DNA of 64,000 nucleotides from Gp1-AA133 sp963850425 (GCA_963850425.1 CAWKLF010000005.1:372001-436000); one strand, 5' to 3'. Shown: positions 26,444-35,191, numbered from the stretch's first letter. The notes: generated by a model from the letters alone, not told the origin. Program-made: numbers and translations.

Positions 26444-27586
26444 ATGTCCAGCGTGACCACGACGCATGCGCCTAAAGGTCTTGAAGGCGTTGTTGCTACC
26501 ACCTCCAGCATCTGTTACATCGACGGCGAACAGGGCGTCCTCGCGTACCGCGGCATCGATATTCACGATCTCGCCGACCATTCCAACTTCGAAGAAACCT
26601 GCTTTTTGCTCTGGTTTGGTCACCTCCCTCAGCGCAACGAACTGAAGGAAGTCCGCGAGCGGCTCGCCGAAGAGCGCAAGCTGGACGCTTCCATTCTGAA
26701 CCTGCTGCGTGTCGCTCCCAAGCACGCCCTTCCCATGGACGTATTGCGGACCGCCGTGTCCGCACTTTCCTTTTACGATCCGGAATTTCAGAAGAACGAT
26801 CATGACGCCAACGTGCATAAGGCGATTCGGCTGACTTCGCAGATCGCCATGATCGTTGCGGCCTATGACCGCATCCGCAAAGGCAAAGACGTAATCGAAC
26901 CGGACCGGAATTTGTCCCACGCGGCCAACTTCCTCCTGATGCTGACAGGCACCGCTCCGTCGCACACCGCGGAACGCGCTCTCGACATCGCACTCATCTT
27001 GCACGCCGACCACGAGCTGAACGCCTCCACCTTCGCTGCCCGCGTCACGGCCGCCACCCTGTCCGATATGCACTCCGCCATCACTTCCGCCATCGGCGCG
27101 CTCAAAGGCCCGCTTCATGGCGGAGCCAATGAAGCTGTCTTCCACATCCTGATGGCGATTGATCGCGACGGCGCCGACCCCGTCGACTTTGTAAAAGGCA
27201 TGCTGGCTCAGAAAAAGAAGATTCCGGGTTTCGGCCATCGCGTCTACCACACCGAAGATCCTCGCGCCACGCACCTCCGGAAGATGTCGCAGGATCTCGG
27301 CCAATCCAGCGGCGAGCCGAAGTGGTTCGAATTCTCCAACAAGATTGAAGGCTTCGTGAAGGCCGACAAGAAGCTCAATGCCAACGTGGACTTTTACTCC
27401 GCATCCACCTACCACACGCTAGGCATCGAAGTCGATCTCTTTACGCCGGTGTTTGCAGTCTCGCGTATCAGCGGATGGTCCGCGCACGTCATCGAACAAC
27501 TCGATGACAATCGGCTGATTCGGCCACGTGCCGATTATGTTGGACCTATTTATCCGGCAAAATATTTACCCATGGACAAGCGGTAG
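26444..27586 (+). CDS. gltA: Citrate synthase
   Basis: The 380-residue protein condenses oxaloacetate and acetyl-CoA. The catalytic segments are all present: LSHAANFLLMLTG, the histidine in GPLHGGANE, GFGHRVYHTEDPRA and the aspartate in NVDFYSASTYHTLGI, with the C-terminal RISGWSAHVIEQL. Its length fits the short type II/Gram-positive-like citrate synthases rather than the roughly 430-residue NADH-inhibited E. coli type. ATG 26444 is preceded by GAGGG at about five bases; an in-frame TTG at 26432 is unlikely. A 2-methylcitrate synthase role cannot be fully excluded, but no prp genes are adjacent. Confidence 0.92.
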   Translation: MSSVTTTHAPKGLEGVVATTSSICYIDGEQGVLAYRGIDIHDLADHSNFEETCFLLWFGHLPQRNELKEVRERLAEERKLDASILNLLRVAPKHALPMDVLRTAVSALSFYDPEFQKNDHDANVHKAIRLTSQIAMIVAAYDRIRKGKDVIEPDRNLSHAANFLLMLTGTAPSHTAERALDIALILHADHELNASTFAARVTAATLSDMHSAITSAIGALKGPLHGGANEAVFHILMAIDRDGADPVDFVKGMLAQKKKIPGFGHRVYHTEDPRATHLRKMSQDLGQSSGEPKWFEFSNKIEGFVKADKKLNANVDFYSASTYHTLGIEVDLFTPVFAVSRISGWSAHVIEQLDDNRLIRPRADYVGPIYPAKYLPMDKR

Positions 27587-27999
27587 CCCGCCAACCGTTT
27601 CGGCCGTCCTCCCCGGTTTTCCTGCCAAGACATGGTTTTGAGGAACGGGGCGTTGTAACGATCGTAGAAGGTCGTTACACGACGTTCGCCCGGTAATTGA
27701 CCTTGGGAGTCCATTTCTTTTCCCGCAAAAACCCCCGATTTCCAGCCCTTTTCTCCTGTTCCCTCACGACTCCCCGGTGGTAACTAGACCTTTGGTACTT
27801 GAGCAGCAAAAGGCCGCCTCATTACTCTTGTGTCAATGGCAATCGCGTTGTTGTGGGGGGGGAGTGTTCCGGAGGGGTCCGGGATACTGATGTGATCCAA
27901 AACACGACAGTCGCCGCCAGGGCGGGGAAGAGAGTGTCCCCTCCGACTCAGGATTGCAGGACGCGTTGAAAATCGCCTGCACTCGCCGAGAGGTGCGGA
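27587..27999. other. Intergenic region with an inverted repeat
   Basis: 413 bases without a credible gene. It contains the inverted repeat TGTAACGA-N10-TCGTTACA at 27654-27679, a run of eight G at 27855-27862 and several C-rich tracts. The inverted repeat has no T-run and so looks more like an operator or RNA structure than a terminator. Confidence 0.55.
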
Positions 28000-28836
28000 A
28001 TGATGAAGTCGACGATACTTTCGTTGTTCGCAACTTTGCTGGTGCTCATCCCGTCGCGCACCGCGGCGCAGTCGAGCTACCAGACTGTGACTGTCAATGA
28101 TGGCGGCACCATCACGGGAACGGTGAAGTGGAGCGGACCGGTCCCCAAGATGCCGACTGTTGCCATCACCAAAGACGTTGAGGTCTGCGATCCGCAGGCT
28201 CAGAAGAAGCGGGATTTGGAACGCCTGATCGTAGCCAGCAATGGCGGCGTTGCCAACACGGTCGTTTTTCTCAAAGACATCAGCAAGGGTAAGGCAATGG
28301 ACTTGCCCGAAGGTCGCCAATTCCTGAACCAGCGGACCTGCCGCTACGAACCGCACGTCCTGCTTGTTCCCGACAACGGAACGCTGCAGCTCAAAAGCAG
28401 TGATCCCGTTCTTCACACCGTGCATATGTCGGGAGCGTCCGACTACAACCTGCCCTTTCCTTTCGCCAACCAGACCGTATCTCGCACCATGAATCGCGAG
28501 GGCGTCGTCGACCTGCGCTGCAACGCCGGCCATACCTGGATGAATGCCGAAATGCTGGTGGTTCGCCACCCCTATTACACCGTAACGGATGAGGACGGGA
28601 ACTTCCGCCTCACCAACGTGCCCCCCGGAGAATACGAAATCGAGGCCTGGCACGAGGGTTGGAAGGTGACCGGACAGGGCGCCGTGTACGACGTCATGAC
28701 GCAGATGCGCGTTCAGCGCCCGATCTTTTCCGATCCCATGGAGTGGACGAAAAAGGTCACGGTTCCGTCCAACGGAACTGTGGATGTGAAATTCCTGTTG
28801 TCCGACAAGCGGCCCGAAATGGCATCTACCCGCTGA
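28000..28836 (+). CDS. Secreted cupredoxin-like and carboxypeptidase-regulatory-like domain protein
   Basis: The 278-residue product has a signal peptide (MMKSTILSLFATLLVLIPSRTAA). The N-terminal half holds a plastocyanin-like core: the histidine pair in VLHTVHMSG and the C-terminal ligand loop LRCNAGHTWM (Cys, His, Met) match a type 1 copper site. From about residue 190, YTVTDEDGNFRLTNVPPGEYEIEAWHEGW is a carboxypeptidase regulatory-like (transthyretin-type) beta-sandwich. Such two-domain proteins occur in Acidobacteria near respiratory genes; a periplasmic electron-transfer or copper-binding role is plausible but unproven. No partner cytochrome is near. A second, unrelated cupredoxin-like protein is encoded at 58040-58657. 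Confidence 0.72.
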   Translation: MMKSTILSLFATLLVLIPSRTAAQSSYQTVTVNDGGTITGTVKWSGPVPKMPTVAITKDVEVCDPQAQKKRDLERLIVASNGGVANTVVFLKDISKGKAMDLPEGRQFLNQRTCRYEPHVLLVPDNGTLQLKSSDPVLHTVHMSGASDYNLPFPFANQTVSRTMNREGVVDLRCNAGHTWMNAEMLVVRHPYYTVTDEDGNFRLTNVPPGEYEIEAWHEGWKVTGQGAVYDVMTQMRVQRPIFSDPMEWTKKVTVPSNGTVDVKFLLSDKRPEMASTR

Positions 28837-28903
28837 AATTAGTGGCCCGGACCCTCGAACTCCGGCCAGTTTCTCCTCAATTCCTCGCCTGAAACAGAGC
28901 CAT

Positions 28904-28939
28904 CCCGCTAGCGGGTAAAATGGAATGGGCACATTCCAT
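28904..28939 (+). promoter_or_regulatory. Paired palindromes around the iscS -10 region and start codon
   Basis: CCCGCTAGCGGG (28904-28915) is a perfect 12-base palindrome abutting a possible -10 TAAAAT (28916-28921). ATGGAATG-GGCA-CATTCCAT (28920-28939) is a perfect eight-pair inverted repeat overlapping the ATG at 28938. The second would fold the start codon into a hairpin or bind a repressor. Confidence 0.5.
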
Positions 28940-30098
28940 GCGACGGGTCTACTTCGACAACAGCGCCACCACGCCGGTCCTTCCCGAAGTTCTGGAGGCC
29001 ATGCAGCCTTACTTCGGTGAGCGCTTTGGGAATGCCTCGTCTATCCACCATCACGGGCAGGAGACGCGCGCCGCAGTAGAGACCGCGCGGGCGTCAGTGG
29101 CACGTCTGCTGGGTTGTCGACCGCCGGAAGTCGTCTTCACCAGCGGCGGAACGGAAGCCGACAACCTCGCCATTTTTGGAGTTGTTCGACCCGGTGATCA
29201 TGTCATCACTTCCGCGGTGGAGCATCACGCCGTGCTCAATGCATGTAAGCATCTGGAATCCCAGGGATGCACGGTAACCTATCTCCCCGTCGACCGCCAG
29301 GGCCGCGTCGACCCCGACGACGTGAAGAGCGCCCTCCACCCAACGACCAGGCTGATCACGATCATGATGGCGAACAATGAAACCGGCGTCATGCAGCTGG
29401 TGGAGGAAATTGCCAAGATTGCGGAGGAAGCCGATGTCTACTTCCACACTGATGCCGTGCAGGCTGCCGGCAAAATAGTGTTGAACGTGGAAAACATCGG
29501 CTGCGATTTGCTCGCGCTCTCCGGCCATAAGCTCCACGGCCCGCAGGGACTCGGCGCACTCTACGTGCGCAAGGGAACTGCGCTCGAGCCCATGTTGTAT
29601 GGCGGTCGCCACGAGCGTTCGCGCCGCGCTGGAACCGAGAACGTCCCCGGAATCGTTGGGCTAGGAAAGGCCGCGGAACTTGCGCAGGCTCGGCTCGCAG
29701 GAAAGGGCGGCCCGACCGCAAAGATGCGCGACCGGCTGGAGCGTGCTCTCCTGCAAGTCGAATCGTCCGGCGTGCATGGTGCCGAAGCCCCGCGTGTGCC
29801 ACAAACCTCGAGCATGTACTTTGATGCGATCGATGCTGAGTCCCTGGTGATCGCCCTCGACCTGAAGGGGCTCGCAGTTTCAACGGGGGCAGCATGTTCC
29901 TCCGGCGCAATCGAACCGTCGCACGTTCTGAGCGCCATGGGCATCACTCCCGATCGGGCGCGATCGAGCATTCGCCTAAGTCTGGGCCATCAAAATACAA
30001 TGGAGGAAGTGGACCTGGCGATTGCCCTTGTGGGAGAAACCGTCGCAAGGCTCCGGGAATTGTCCCCGGCGTGGGGCCGTGTCGCCGTCAACCCGTAA
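28938..30098 (+). CDS. iscS: Cysteine desulfurase
   Basis: From ATG 28938 (MRRVYFDNSATTPVLPEV) the product has 386 residues. This PLP enzyme takes sulfur from cysteine. The PLP lysine is in LALSGHKLHGPQGLGAL and the persulfide cysteine in VSTGAACSSGAIEPSHVL, the short loop of IscS/NifS group I enzymes. FTSGGTEADNLAI and MMANNETGVMQ are also diagnostic. The gene lies 40 bases upstream of mnmA on the same strand, which points to a tRNA-thiolation role (sulfur donor to MnmA). NifS or an Fe-S cluster role is possible too, but no iscU is adjacent. A longer start at 28920 would put ATG at the edge of the hairpin. Confidence 0.92.
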   Translation: MRRVYFDNSATTPVLPEVLEAMQPYFGERFGNASSIHHHGQETRAAVETARASVARLLGCRPPEVVFTSGGTEADNLAIFGVVRPGDHVITSAVEHHAVLNACKHLESQGCTVTYLPVDRQGRVDPDDVKSALHPTTRLITIMMANNETGVMQLVEEIAKIAEEADVYFHTDAVQAAGKIVLNVENIGCDLLALSGHKLHGPQGLGALYVRKGTALEPMLYGGRHERSRRAGTENVPGIVGLGKAAELAQARLAGKGGPTAKMRDRLERALLQVESSGVHGAEAPRVPQTSSMYFDAIDAESLVIALDLKGLAVSTGAACSSGAIEPSHVLSAMGITPDRARSSIRLSLGHQNTMEEVDLAIALVGETVARLRELSPAWGRVAVNP

Positions 30099-30138
30099 CT
30101 CCACGTCACGCCGAAATTTAGAGATTTTTGCTTAACTC

Positions 30139-31248
30139 ATGACCACGAAGACCATTGCCGTTGCCATGTCGGGCGGTGTCGATTCCTCCACCGTCGCGGC
30201 CATGCTGCGTGCCGATGGTCACAACGTGGTCGGTTTAACCATGCAGCTCTGGAACCAGCGCCGCCTCGCTGGCAAGGAGGGGATGCCCGAGGCCGTGCAG
30301 GGCCGTTGTTGCTCGCTCGACGACGTGTACGACGCCCGGGCCGTTGCCCAGTTCATCGGTATTCCGTATTACGTCGTCAACCATGAGGAGCGCTTCGAGC
30401 GCGAGGTCGTGCGACCTTTCGTCCAGGACTATCTCTCCGGACGTACGCCCATCCCGTGCAGCCTGTGCAACAACCACCTCAAGTTTGATCAATTGCTGAT
30501 CGTGGCTCGCCAGATCGGCGCTGACTTGCTGGCCACCGGGCATTACGCGCGTGTGGAGTTCGACGACACGCGCGGCCGTTGGCTCCTGAAGCGCCCAGTC
30601 GATCTCGCCAAGGATCAAACCTACTTCCTATTCGGCCTCACGCAGGAGCAACTCAGTCGCACGCTGTTCCCGCTGGGTGGCATGACCAAGCCGCAGGTCC
30701 GCGAACTGGCCCGCCAGCAGGGCTTGGCCCTCGCGGAAAAGCCCGACTCGCAGGAAATCTGTTTCGTCCCCGGAGGCGACTACAAGCGCTTCCTCGACGC
30801 CTACCTGGAAGAGCAGGGCGAAGCTTTGCCTGACACTGCCGGAGAACTGGTGACCGCAAGCGGGGAAGTTGTCGGCGAGCACACCGGCATTCATAACTTC
30901 ACCGTGGGACAGCGGAAGGGACTCGGTATCGCCACCGGATCGCCGCTTTACGTGATCCAGATCAAGGGGGATTCTGGTCAGGTTGTCGTGGGGCCGAGCG
31001 ATGAGCTGTACACCAAGACCCTACGTACCCAGCGCTATAACCTCATCGCTGTCAGCGCGGTGTCCGCGCCAATTCGCGTCACGGTGAAGATTCGACATCG
31101 TCACGAAGGCGCTTCCGCTTGGTTGGAGAAGGTGAACGAGGAAGAGTTGCTGGTGACTTTCGACGAGCCGCAGAGAGCGGTCACTCCCGGACAGGCTGCC
31201 GTTTTCTATGACGGAGAAATCGTGATCGGTGGCGGCTGGATTGTCTGA
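30139..31248 (+). CDS. mnmA: tRNA-specific 2-thiouridylase MnmA
   Basis: The 369-residue protein installs the 2-thio group of wobble uridine 34 in tRNAs for Lys, Glu and Gln. The PP-loop ATP motif is AMSGGVDSSTVAAML (from residue 9). The catalytic cysteines are in IPCSLCNNHLKFDQL (near 102) and SQEICFVPGGDY (near 200). GQRKGLGIATGSPLYVI and the C-terminal beta-barrel are as in the family. It follows iscS by 40 bases, giving a compact desulfurase-thiolase pair. No tusA-E genes are seen, so direct transfer from IscS to MnmA, as in Gram-positives with YrvO, is likely. Confidence 0.95.
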   Translation: MTTKTIAVAMSGGVDSSTVAAMLRADGHNVVGLTMQLWNQRRLAGKEGMPEAVQGRCCSLDDVYDARAVAQFIGIPYYVVNHEERFEREVVRPFVQDYLSGRTPIPCSLCNNHLKFDQLLIVARQIGADLLATGHYARVEFDDTRGRWLLKRPVDLAKDQTYFLFGLTQEQLSRTLFPLGGMTKPQVRELARQQGLALAEKPDSQEICFVPGGDYKRFLDAYLEEQGEALPDTAGELVTASGEVVGEHTGIHNFTVGQRKGLGIATGSPLYVIQIKGDSGQVVVGPSDELYTKTLRTQRYNLIAVSAVSAPIRVTVKIRHRHEGASAWLEKVNEEELLVTFDEPQRAVTPGQAAVFYDGEIVIGGGWIV

Positions 31249-31266
31249 CCGCGTACCATTTGGCAG

Positions 31267-31776
31267 CTAAATAAAAAGCTCGTCCTGCGGAACACCCATC
31301 CCGTCGCGCGGCTGCCGGCGCTTACGCCCCAGGAAAAACTCCAACCCCGCGCTCACGCCCTGCACTAGGCCCGACAACTGCCGGATGGGCGACACCACTG
31401 TACGATGCACTATCTCGGTGGTTTCCTCGACTTTGTCCATCGTTCGGTGGACGAGCTCATCGGCTCGAATTACCTGAAGGCGCGTTCGGTCGACAATGTC
31501 ATTGACGGTTGCGTCCAGGCGCTCCATCTGGTTTCGTGCCATGCGCGCCGTCTGCTCCGCATTAACCACAATATCTTCAACGCGCGGCTTGACCGTCACC
31601 AGGAGCTGTTGGGCGGTGTCGATTGCCGGCAGCGCTTTACTCGTGACCTCGCTGGCAAGGGCCTCCACGCGTCCGCTCGTCTTGCGGACAGCGACGAACA
31701 GCGCCACCAAAATGCCGGCTTGGATCATCACGGCGACTGCCGTGCAAAGGATGAACAAAGGTACGAGCTTATCCAT
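31267..31776 (-). CDS. DUF948-like membrane-anchored coiled-coil protein
   Basis: The 169-residue protein begins with one membrane helix (MDKLVPLFILCTAVAVMIQAGILVALFVAV), followed by a long amphipathic helix that continues to about residue 140 (RVEALASEVTSKALPAIDTAQ... DEVHRT-type heptads), ending with a basic tail RKRRQPRDGMG. This layout matches DUF948 proteins, often paired with YtxH as general-stress or envelope proteins in Bacillus. Here too the YtxH-like gene lies 46 bases upstream on the same strand. It is convergent with mnmA. Confidence 0.75.
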   Translation of the reverse strand: MDKLVPLFILCTAVAVMIQAGILVALFVAVRKTSGRVEALASEVTSKALPAIDTAQQLLVTVKPRVEDIVVNAEQTARMARNQMERLDATVNDIVDRTRLQVIRADELVHRTMDKVEETTEIVHRTVVSPIRQLSGLVQGVSAGLEFFLGRKRRQPRDGMGVPQDELFI

Positions 31777-31822
31777 AAAATTGCCCCGCTACGGTCCTGC
31801 TCGTGGAATCGCGGAGAATGAA

Positions 31823-32134
31823 CTACAGGTTCTTGGCCGCGGCCCCCGGTTCGGTGGTCGCTTCATGATAAGCCTGACGCCCCGCGTCGTAGGCTGCGCG
31901 GAACTGATCCTTTTGCTGGTTCAGCATATCCCGCCCGCGATCCACCCATTCGTTGGCCTGCGACTTCGCGTCGGTGGCGCGATGGCGCATATACTCGCGT
32001 CCTTCTTCGGCCTTGGAGCGCAAAGCTTCCCGCGTTTCATTGCCTGACCGTGGCGCATACAGCACGCCGGCCACGGCGCCTACTCCCAGACCCGCCAAAA
32101 ACCAGAGGAAACTGTTGCTGTTGCTGTCCGACAT
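31823..32134 (-). CDS. YtxH-domain protein
   Basis: From ATG 32134 (MSDSNSNSFLWFLAGLGVGAVAGVLYAPRSG) the product has 103 residues: a short membrane or glycine-rich helix with the YtxH hallmark GAVAGVLYAPRSGNETRE, then a charged helix. GGGAGG lies eight bases before this ATG, whereas the upstream ATG at 32140 is only one base from the Shine-Dalgarno, which settles the start. YtxH proteins are stress-linked in Bacillus; their function is unclear. It pairs with the DUF948-like gene downstream. Confidence 0.82.
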   Translation of the reverse strand: MSDSNSNSFLWFLAGLGVGAVAGVLYAPRSGNETREALRSKAEEGREYMRHRATDAKSQANEWVDRGRDMLNQQKDQFRAAYDAGRQAYHEATTEPGAAAKNL

Positions 32135-32337
32135 CTTCATTCCTCCCGTTATCTCAACCGTTACTCGAATGTTAGCACCCGCTTCTGCGAAACACAATTC
32201 GCGCCCTTCTGGCAGGCCCCCGGGTTGCGCACCTTAGATGCAGTCAGCCCGCACATTCGGCTGTATTGTTTTTACAGTCTGGCTCTTGTGATCCCCTCCA
32301 ACAAGCGAGACAATGTGGACCGATTCAGGAGATTCTC

Positions 32338-32766
32338 TTGTCTGATAGAAAATACCGGCAGCGGGGCTATCAGGATACCGGGGAAAAATCTCAGAAACCG
32401 GGGGAAAGGTCTGGAGACAAACCTGCCAGGAAAGACACCTTTGGCCCACGCCCGATTCAGATGGCACCCAAACGCACTGTTTCCCGCTGTTCACAATGCG
32501 GTACGTTGTTGCCCTCGGCGGAAATGCCGGAGAAATGTCCCAAGTGCGGATTCGAACTGCATTCCTGCAAACAGTGCCTGTACTTCGATCCCTCGAGCCG
32601 CTTCGAGTGCATGCAGTCGGTCCCCGAGCGCATTCCGCGCAAGGACGTTAAGAATGACTGCACGTTTTACTCGATACGGGTCACCAGCGAAAAGGAAACC
32701 ACCACTCCCGTAGCCGCCAAGCCTGCGGACGCGCGCGCAGCCTTCGACAACCTTTTCAAGAAGTAA
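32338..32766 (+). CDS. Small zinc-ribbon protein
   Basis: The 142-residue product has two CxxC knuckles (CSQCG and CPKCG) followed by CKQCLYFDP, a cysteine in RFECMQ and another in NDCTFYSIRV, probably two zinc sites. I start at TTG 32338, which has GGAGA seven bases before it and gives the basic head (M)SDRKYRQRGYQDTGEKSQ; this head reads as coding although the first ATG is at 32461. A 101-residue form from 32461 is the conservative alternative. A nucleic-acid or protein-binding role is likely; the exact function is unknown. It ends 12 bases from the convergent SDR gene. Confidence 0.68.
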   Translation: MSDRKYRQRGYQDTGEKSQKPGERSGDKPARKDTFGPRPIQMAPKRTVSRCSQCGTLLPSAEMPEKCPKCGFELHSCKQCLYFDPSSRFECMQSVPERIPRKDVKNDCTFYSIRVTSEKETTTPVAAKPADARAAFDNLFKK

Positions 32767-32778
32767 CCTCTTACCTGA

Positions 32779-33504
32779 TCAGGGTTTCATCGTAGGCCGC
32801 AAAAGCACTTCGCTCGCGAAAGACTGCGCAGACTGCGTGACTAGCATTTCGACCACGTGCGCCACATCGTCCGGCTGCAGCATGCGATTGGGGTCCTTGC
32901 CCTCGTGAGGCGATAGATCCGTGTTCGTCGAGCCCGGGCATACCACCGAAACCCGGATGTTGTATGCTCGCAGCTCTTCCGCGACCGAGTAGGTCAACCC
33001 GTTCAGTCCCCATTTCGAAGCGGCATACGCCGCCCCTTTGGGCAAGGGATTCTTCCCGGCCAGCGACGAGATGTTGACGATGTGCCCGTATCGCCGTTCA
33101 ATCATCAGGGGCGCGAAGGCACGAATGGCGTAGAACACGCCCCGGAGGTTTGTGTTGAGAATCCGATCCCAATCCTCAAGGGGAAACTCGTGCAGCGGAG
33201 CAGCAAACGCCCCGACTCCGGCATTGTTCACCAGCACGTCCAGCCGCCCGTATTTGCTCCGCACTGTCCGCGCGACTTCTGCCAGCGCTCGGTGGTCCAC
33301 CACATCGCAGGGGATCGCCTCCGCCAGGTTCCCGGCCTGAACGATCGACTTCGCCGTTTCCTCCAGTGTTGCAGCCGTGCGTCCGCACAGCACGACGGAT
33401 ATTCCCAATTCGGCTAGCCGCCTGGAGATGGCCGCGCCGATGCCTCGCCCTCCTCCGGTCACCACTGCGACTTGCCCGGCCAGCCTGCCTGCGGTATTTG
33501 CCAT
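32779..33504 (-). CDS. Short-chain dehydrogenase/reductase
   Basis: The 241-residue classical SDR has TGGGRGIG (cofactor loop, from about 16), the NNAG motif (near 92), VNISSLAG with the catalytic serine and YAASKWG with the catalytic Tyr and Lys. It resembles FabG-type 3-oxoacyl reductases but also many sugar and alcohol dehydrogenases; no fab genes are adjacent, so the substrate is open. The start MANTAGRLAGQVAVVTGG gives a normal N-terminus. Confidence 0.88.
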   Translation of the reverse strand: MANTAGRLAGQVAVVTGGGRGIGAAISRRLAELGISVVLCGRTAATLEETAKSIVQAGNLAEAIPCDVVDHRALAEVARTVRSKYGRLDVLVNNAGVGAFAAPLHEFPLEDWDRILNTNLRGVFYAIRAFAPLMIERRYGHIVNISSLAGKNPLPKGAAYAASKWGLNGLTYSVAEELRAYNIRVSVVCPGSTNTDLSPHEGKDPNRMLQPDDVAHVVEMLVTQSAQSFASEVLLRPTMKP

Positions 33505-33605
33505 TGAGTTGCCTCAGAGAACGAAATTGTTCCCGCCTTAAGTAACCAGCCGGGAGCGTCCCTTCTCGCATCTTACCAAGAGGGAACATCGGCGGAGGCG
33601 GAGCG

Positions 33606-33637
33606 GCTTGCCATATCGGCAAGCAGGTCCTTATAAT
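33606..33637 (+). promoter_or_regulatory. Strong sigma-70-like promoter with operator-like inverted repeat
   Basis: TTGCCA (33608-33613), 18 bases, TATAAT (33632-33637). The -35 is embedded in the perfect inverted repeat GCTTGCC-ATATC-GGCAAGC (33606-33624), well placed for a repressor or for a hairpin ending the opposite strand. The downstream gene starts at 33793, so the leader would be about 150 bases. Confidence 0.58.
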
Positions 33638-33792
33638 CCGCACACCGGAAAAGCGCCTTGGGTCTCTTCACCTTACAAGGGAAGCGGAGGCGAATCCGGC
33701 GTCCTGCAGCACACGTGTCGGGTCACTGTGAAGTGTGCACGCTTCGGCAGGATGACGTCCTGATCTTCCCGAGAACTCAAGGAGCTATGCGA

Positions 33793-35172
33793 ATGAACAA
33801 GACTCTTCTCACGATTGTGCTTGGATGTGCAGTTGCCGCGGCCGCCCAGAATCCCGCGCAGCCACAAGCGCAGCCCGCGCCCCAGTCCACCGCACCGGCG
33901 GCGCAGCCGCAGCAGGCACAACCGTCCGTGCAGCCCGTCCAGTCGGCCGCACCCCAACAGAAGAAAGAAATCAAGGATCCCGCGGAGTACAACGCCTACG
34001 TCGGCGCAGTCCAGCAATCGGATCCTGCGGCCAAGATCAGCGGACTCGAAGCCTTCCTCACCCAGTATCCCAACAGCGTGATGAAGGAAGACGCGCTGGA
34101 AATCCTCATGGGTACCTACCAGCAAAAGGGTGACCCCAACAAGATGGGCGACACCGCGCAGCGCCTTCTGCAATTGAATCCGAACAATGTCCGGGCTCTC
34201 GCTTTGCTGGCCTACAGCAAGCGCGTAGCTGCGCAAGCTGGGCAGAATCCGCAGCAGAACCTGGCGGACGCCGAGCAATATGGTCAAAAGGGCCAAGCCG
34301 CACTTCAGAATTTTGCCAAGCCTGAAGGCATGAGCGACGCCGACTACGCGAACCTCAAGAAGCAGATGGACGGAATCTTCAACGCCGCTATCGGCGTCGC
34401 TGCCCTGCAAAAGAAAGATTTCCCCACGGCCACCAAATCGCTGCGCGTCGCGGTCGAGGCGACACCGACCGATTTCAGCATCGTTTATCCGCTGGCCCTG
34501 GCATATTTGCAATCGAATCCCCAGGACGCCGTGAACGGTTCGTGGTTCGCCGCTCGCGCCGCCGGCATTGCCCCCGCCCAGATGCAGGCCCAGATCGAGA
34601 AGTACGGCAAATCGCAATACACCAAGTATCACGGCTCCGACCAGGGTTGGACGGACGTGATGGCACAGGCAAAGGCTTCCACCACTGGCGTGCCGCCCGA
34701 CGGCTTCACCATCACCCAGTACGTCCCGCCCAGTCCCGCCGATCAAGCAGCTGACCTCGTCAAGACCAAGAAAGTCGAAGAGATGAGTTTCGCCGAGTGG
34801 GAGTTGGTTCTATCGGAAGGGAAGCCCGAGGACGTCGAGAAAGTCTGGAGCGTTTTAAAAGGCAAGCCTCTGCAGATGGCCGCCCAGGTCATCGCCATTG
34901 TCTCCCCAACCAACCTGAAACTGGCCGGAAGTTCGGACGACATCGACGCCAAGCGTGCCGACATCGATCTGACCATGACCGCTGCCATCCCCGCCCGCCT
35001 CATGCCGAAGGAAAGCGCGGACTTCAAGTTCGAAGGTACGCCTGTCTCCTACGAACCAAAGCCCTTCGTCATGACCATGAAAGACGGCGCTATCCTGACC
35101 GCGAAGGCCCCAGCCGGCGCGAAGACCCCAGGAGCGAAAAAGGCGCCTGCTCGTAAGAAGCCGGCGCAATAG
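33793..35172 (+). CDS. Secreted TPR-like protein with a Q/P/A-rich linker
   Basis: From ATG 33793 (MNKTLLTIVLGCAVAAAAQ, signal peptide) the product has 459 residues. Residues 20-65 are a low-complexity glutamine/proline/alanine linker. From about 75 to 270 TPR-like helical pairs follow (GLEAFLTQYPNSVMKEDALEILMGTY, QRLLQLNPNNVRALALLAY). The C-terminal half is mixed, ending in lysine/alanine-rich PAGAKTPGAKKAPARKKPAQ. AGGAG lies about eight bases before this ATG, which outranks the ATG at 33787. It is probably exported and envelope-associated; the partner is unknown. A strong terminator follows. Confidence 0.78.
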   Translation: MNKTLLTIVLGCAVAAAAQNPAQPQAQPAPQSTAPAAQPQQAQPSVQPVQSAAPQQKKEIKDPAEYNAYVGAVQQSDPAAKISGLEAFLTQYPNSVMKEDALEILMGTYQQKGDPNKMGDTAQRLLQLNPNNVRALALLAYSKRVAAQAGQNPQQNLADAEQYGQKGQAALQNFAKPEGMSDADYANLKKQMDGIFNAAIGVAALQKKDFPTATKSLRVAVEATPTDFSIVYPLALAYLQSNPQDAVNGSWFAARAAGIAPAQMQAQIEKYGKSQYTKYHGSDQGWTDVMAQAKASTTGVPPDGFTITQYVPPSPADQAADLVKTKKVEEMSFAEWELVLSEGKPEDVEKVWSVLKGKPLQMAAQVIAIVSPTNLKLAGSSDDIDAKRADIDLTMTAAIPARLMPKESADFKFEGTPVSYEPKPFVMTMKDGAILTAKAPAGAKTPGAKKAPARKKPAQ

Positions 35173-35191
35173 ACCAGTCCCATCCAAACGG

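Noticed and set aside
26312..27415. 367-codon minus-strand frame opposite gltA
   Set aside because: Glycine/valine-rich antisense of citrate synthase with no family similarity.
27784..28932. 382-codon minus-strand frame spanning the cupredoxin-like gene
   Set aside because: Antisense shadow over a gene with a clear signal peptide and copper-ligand motif on the plus strand.
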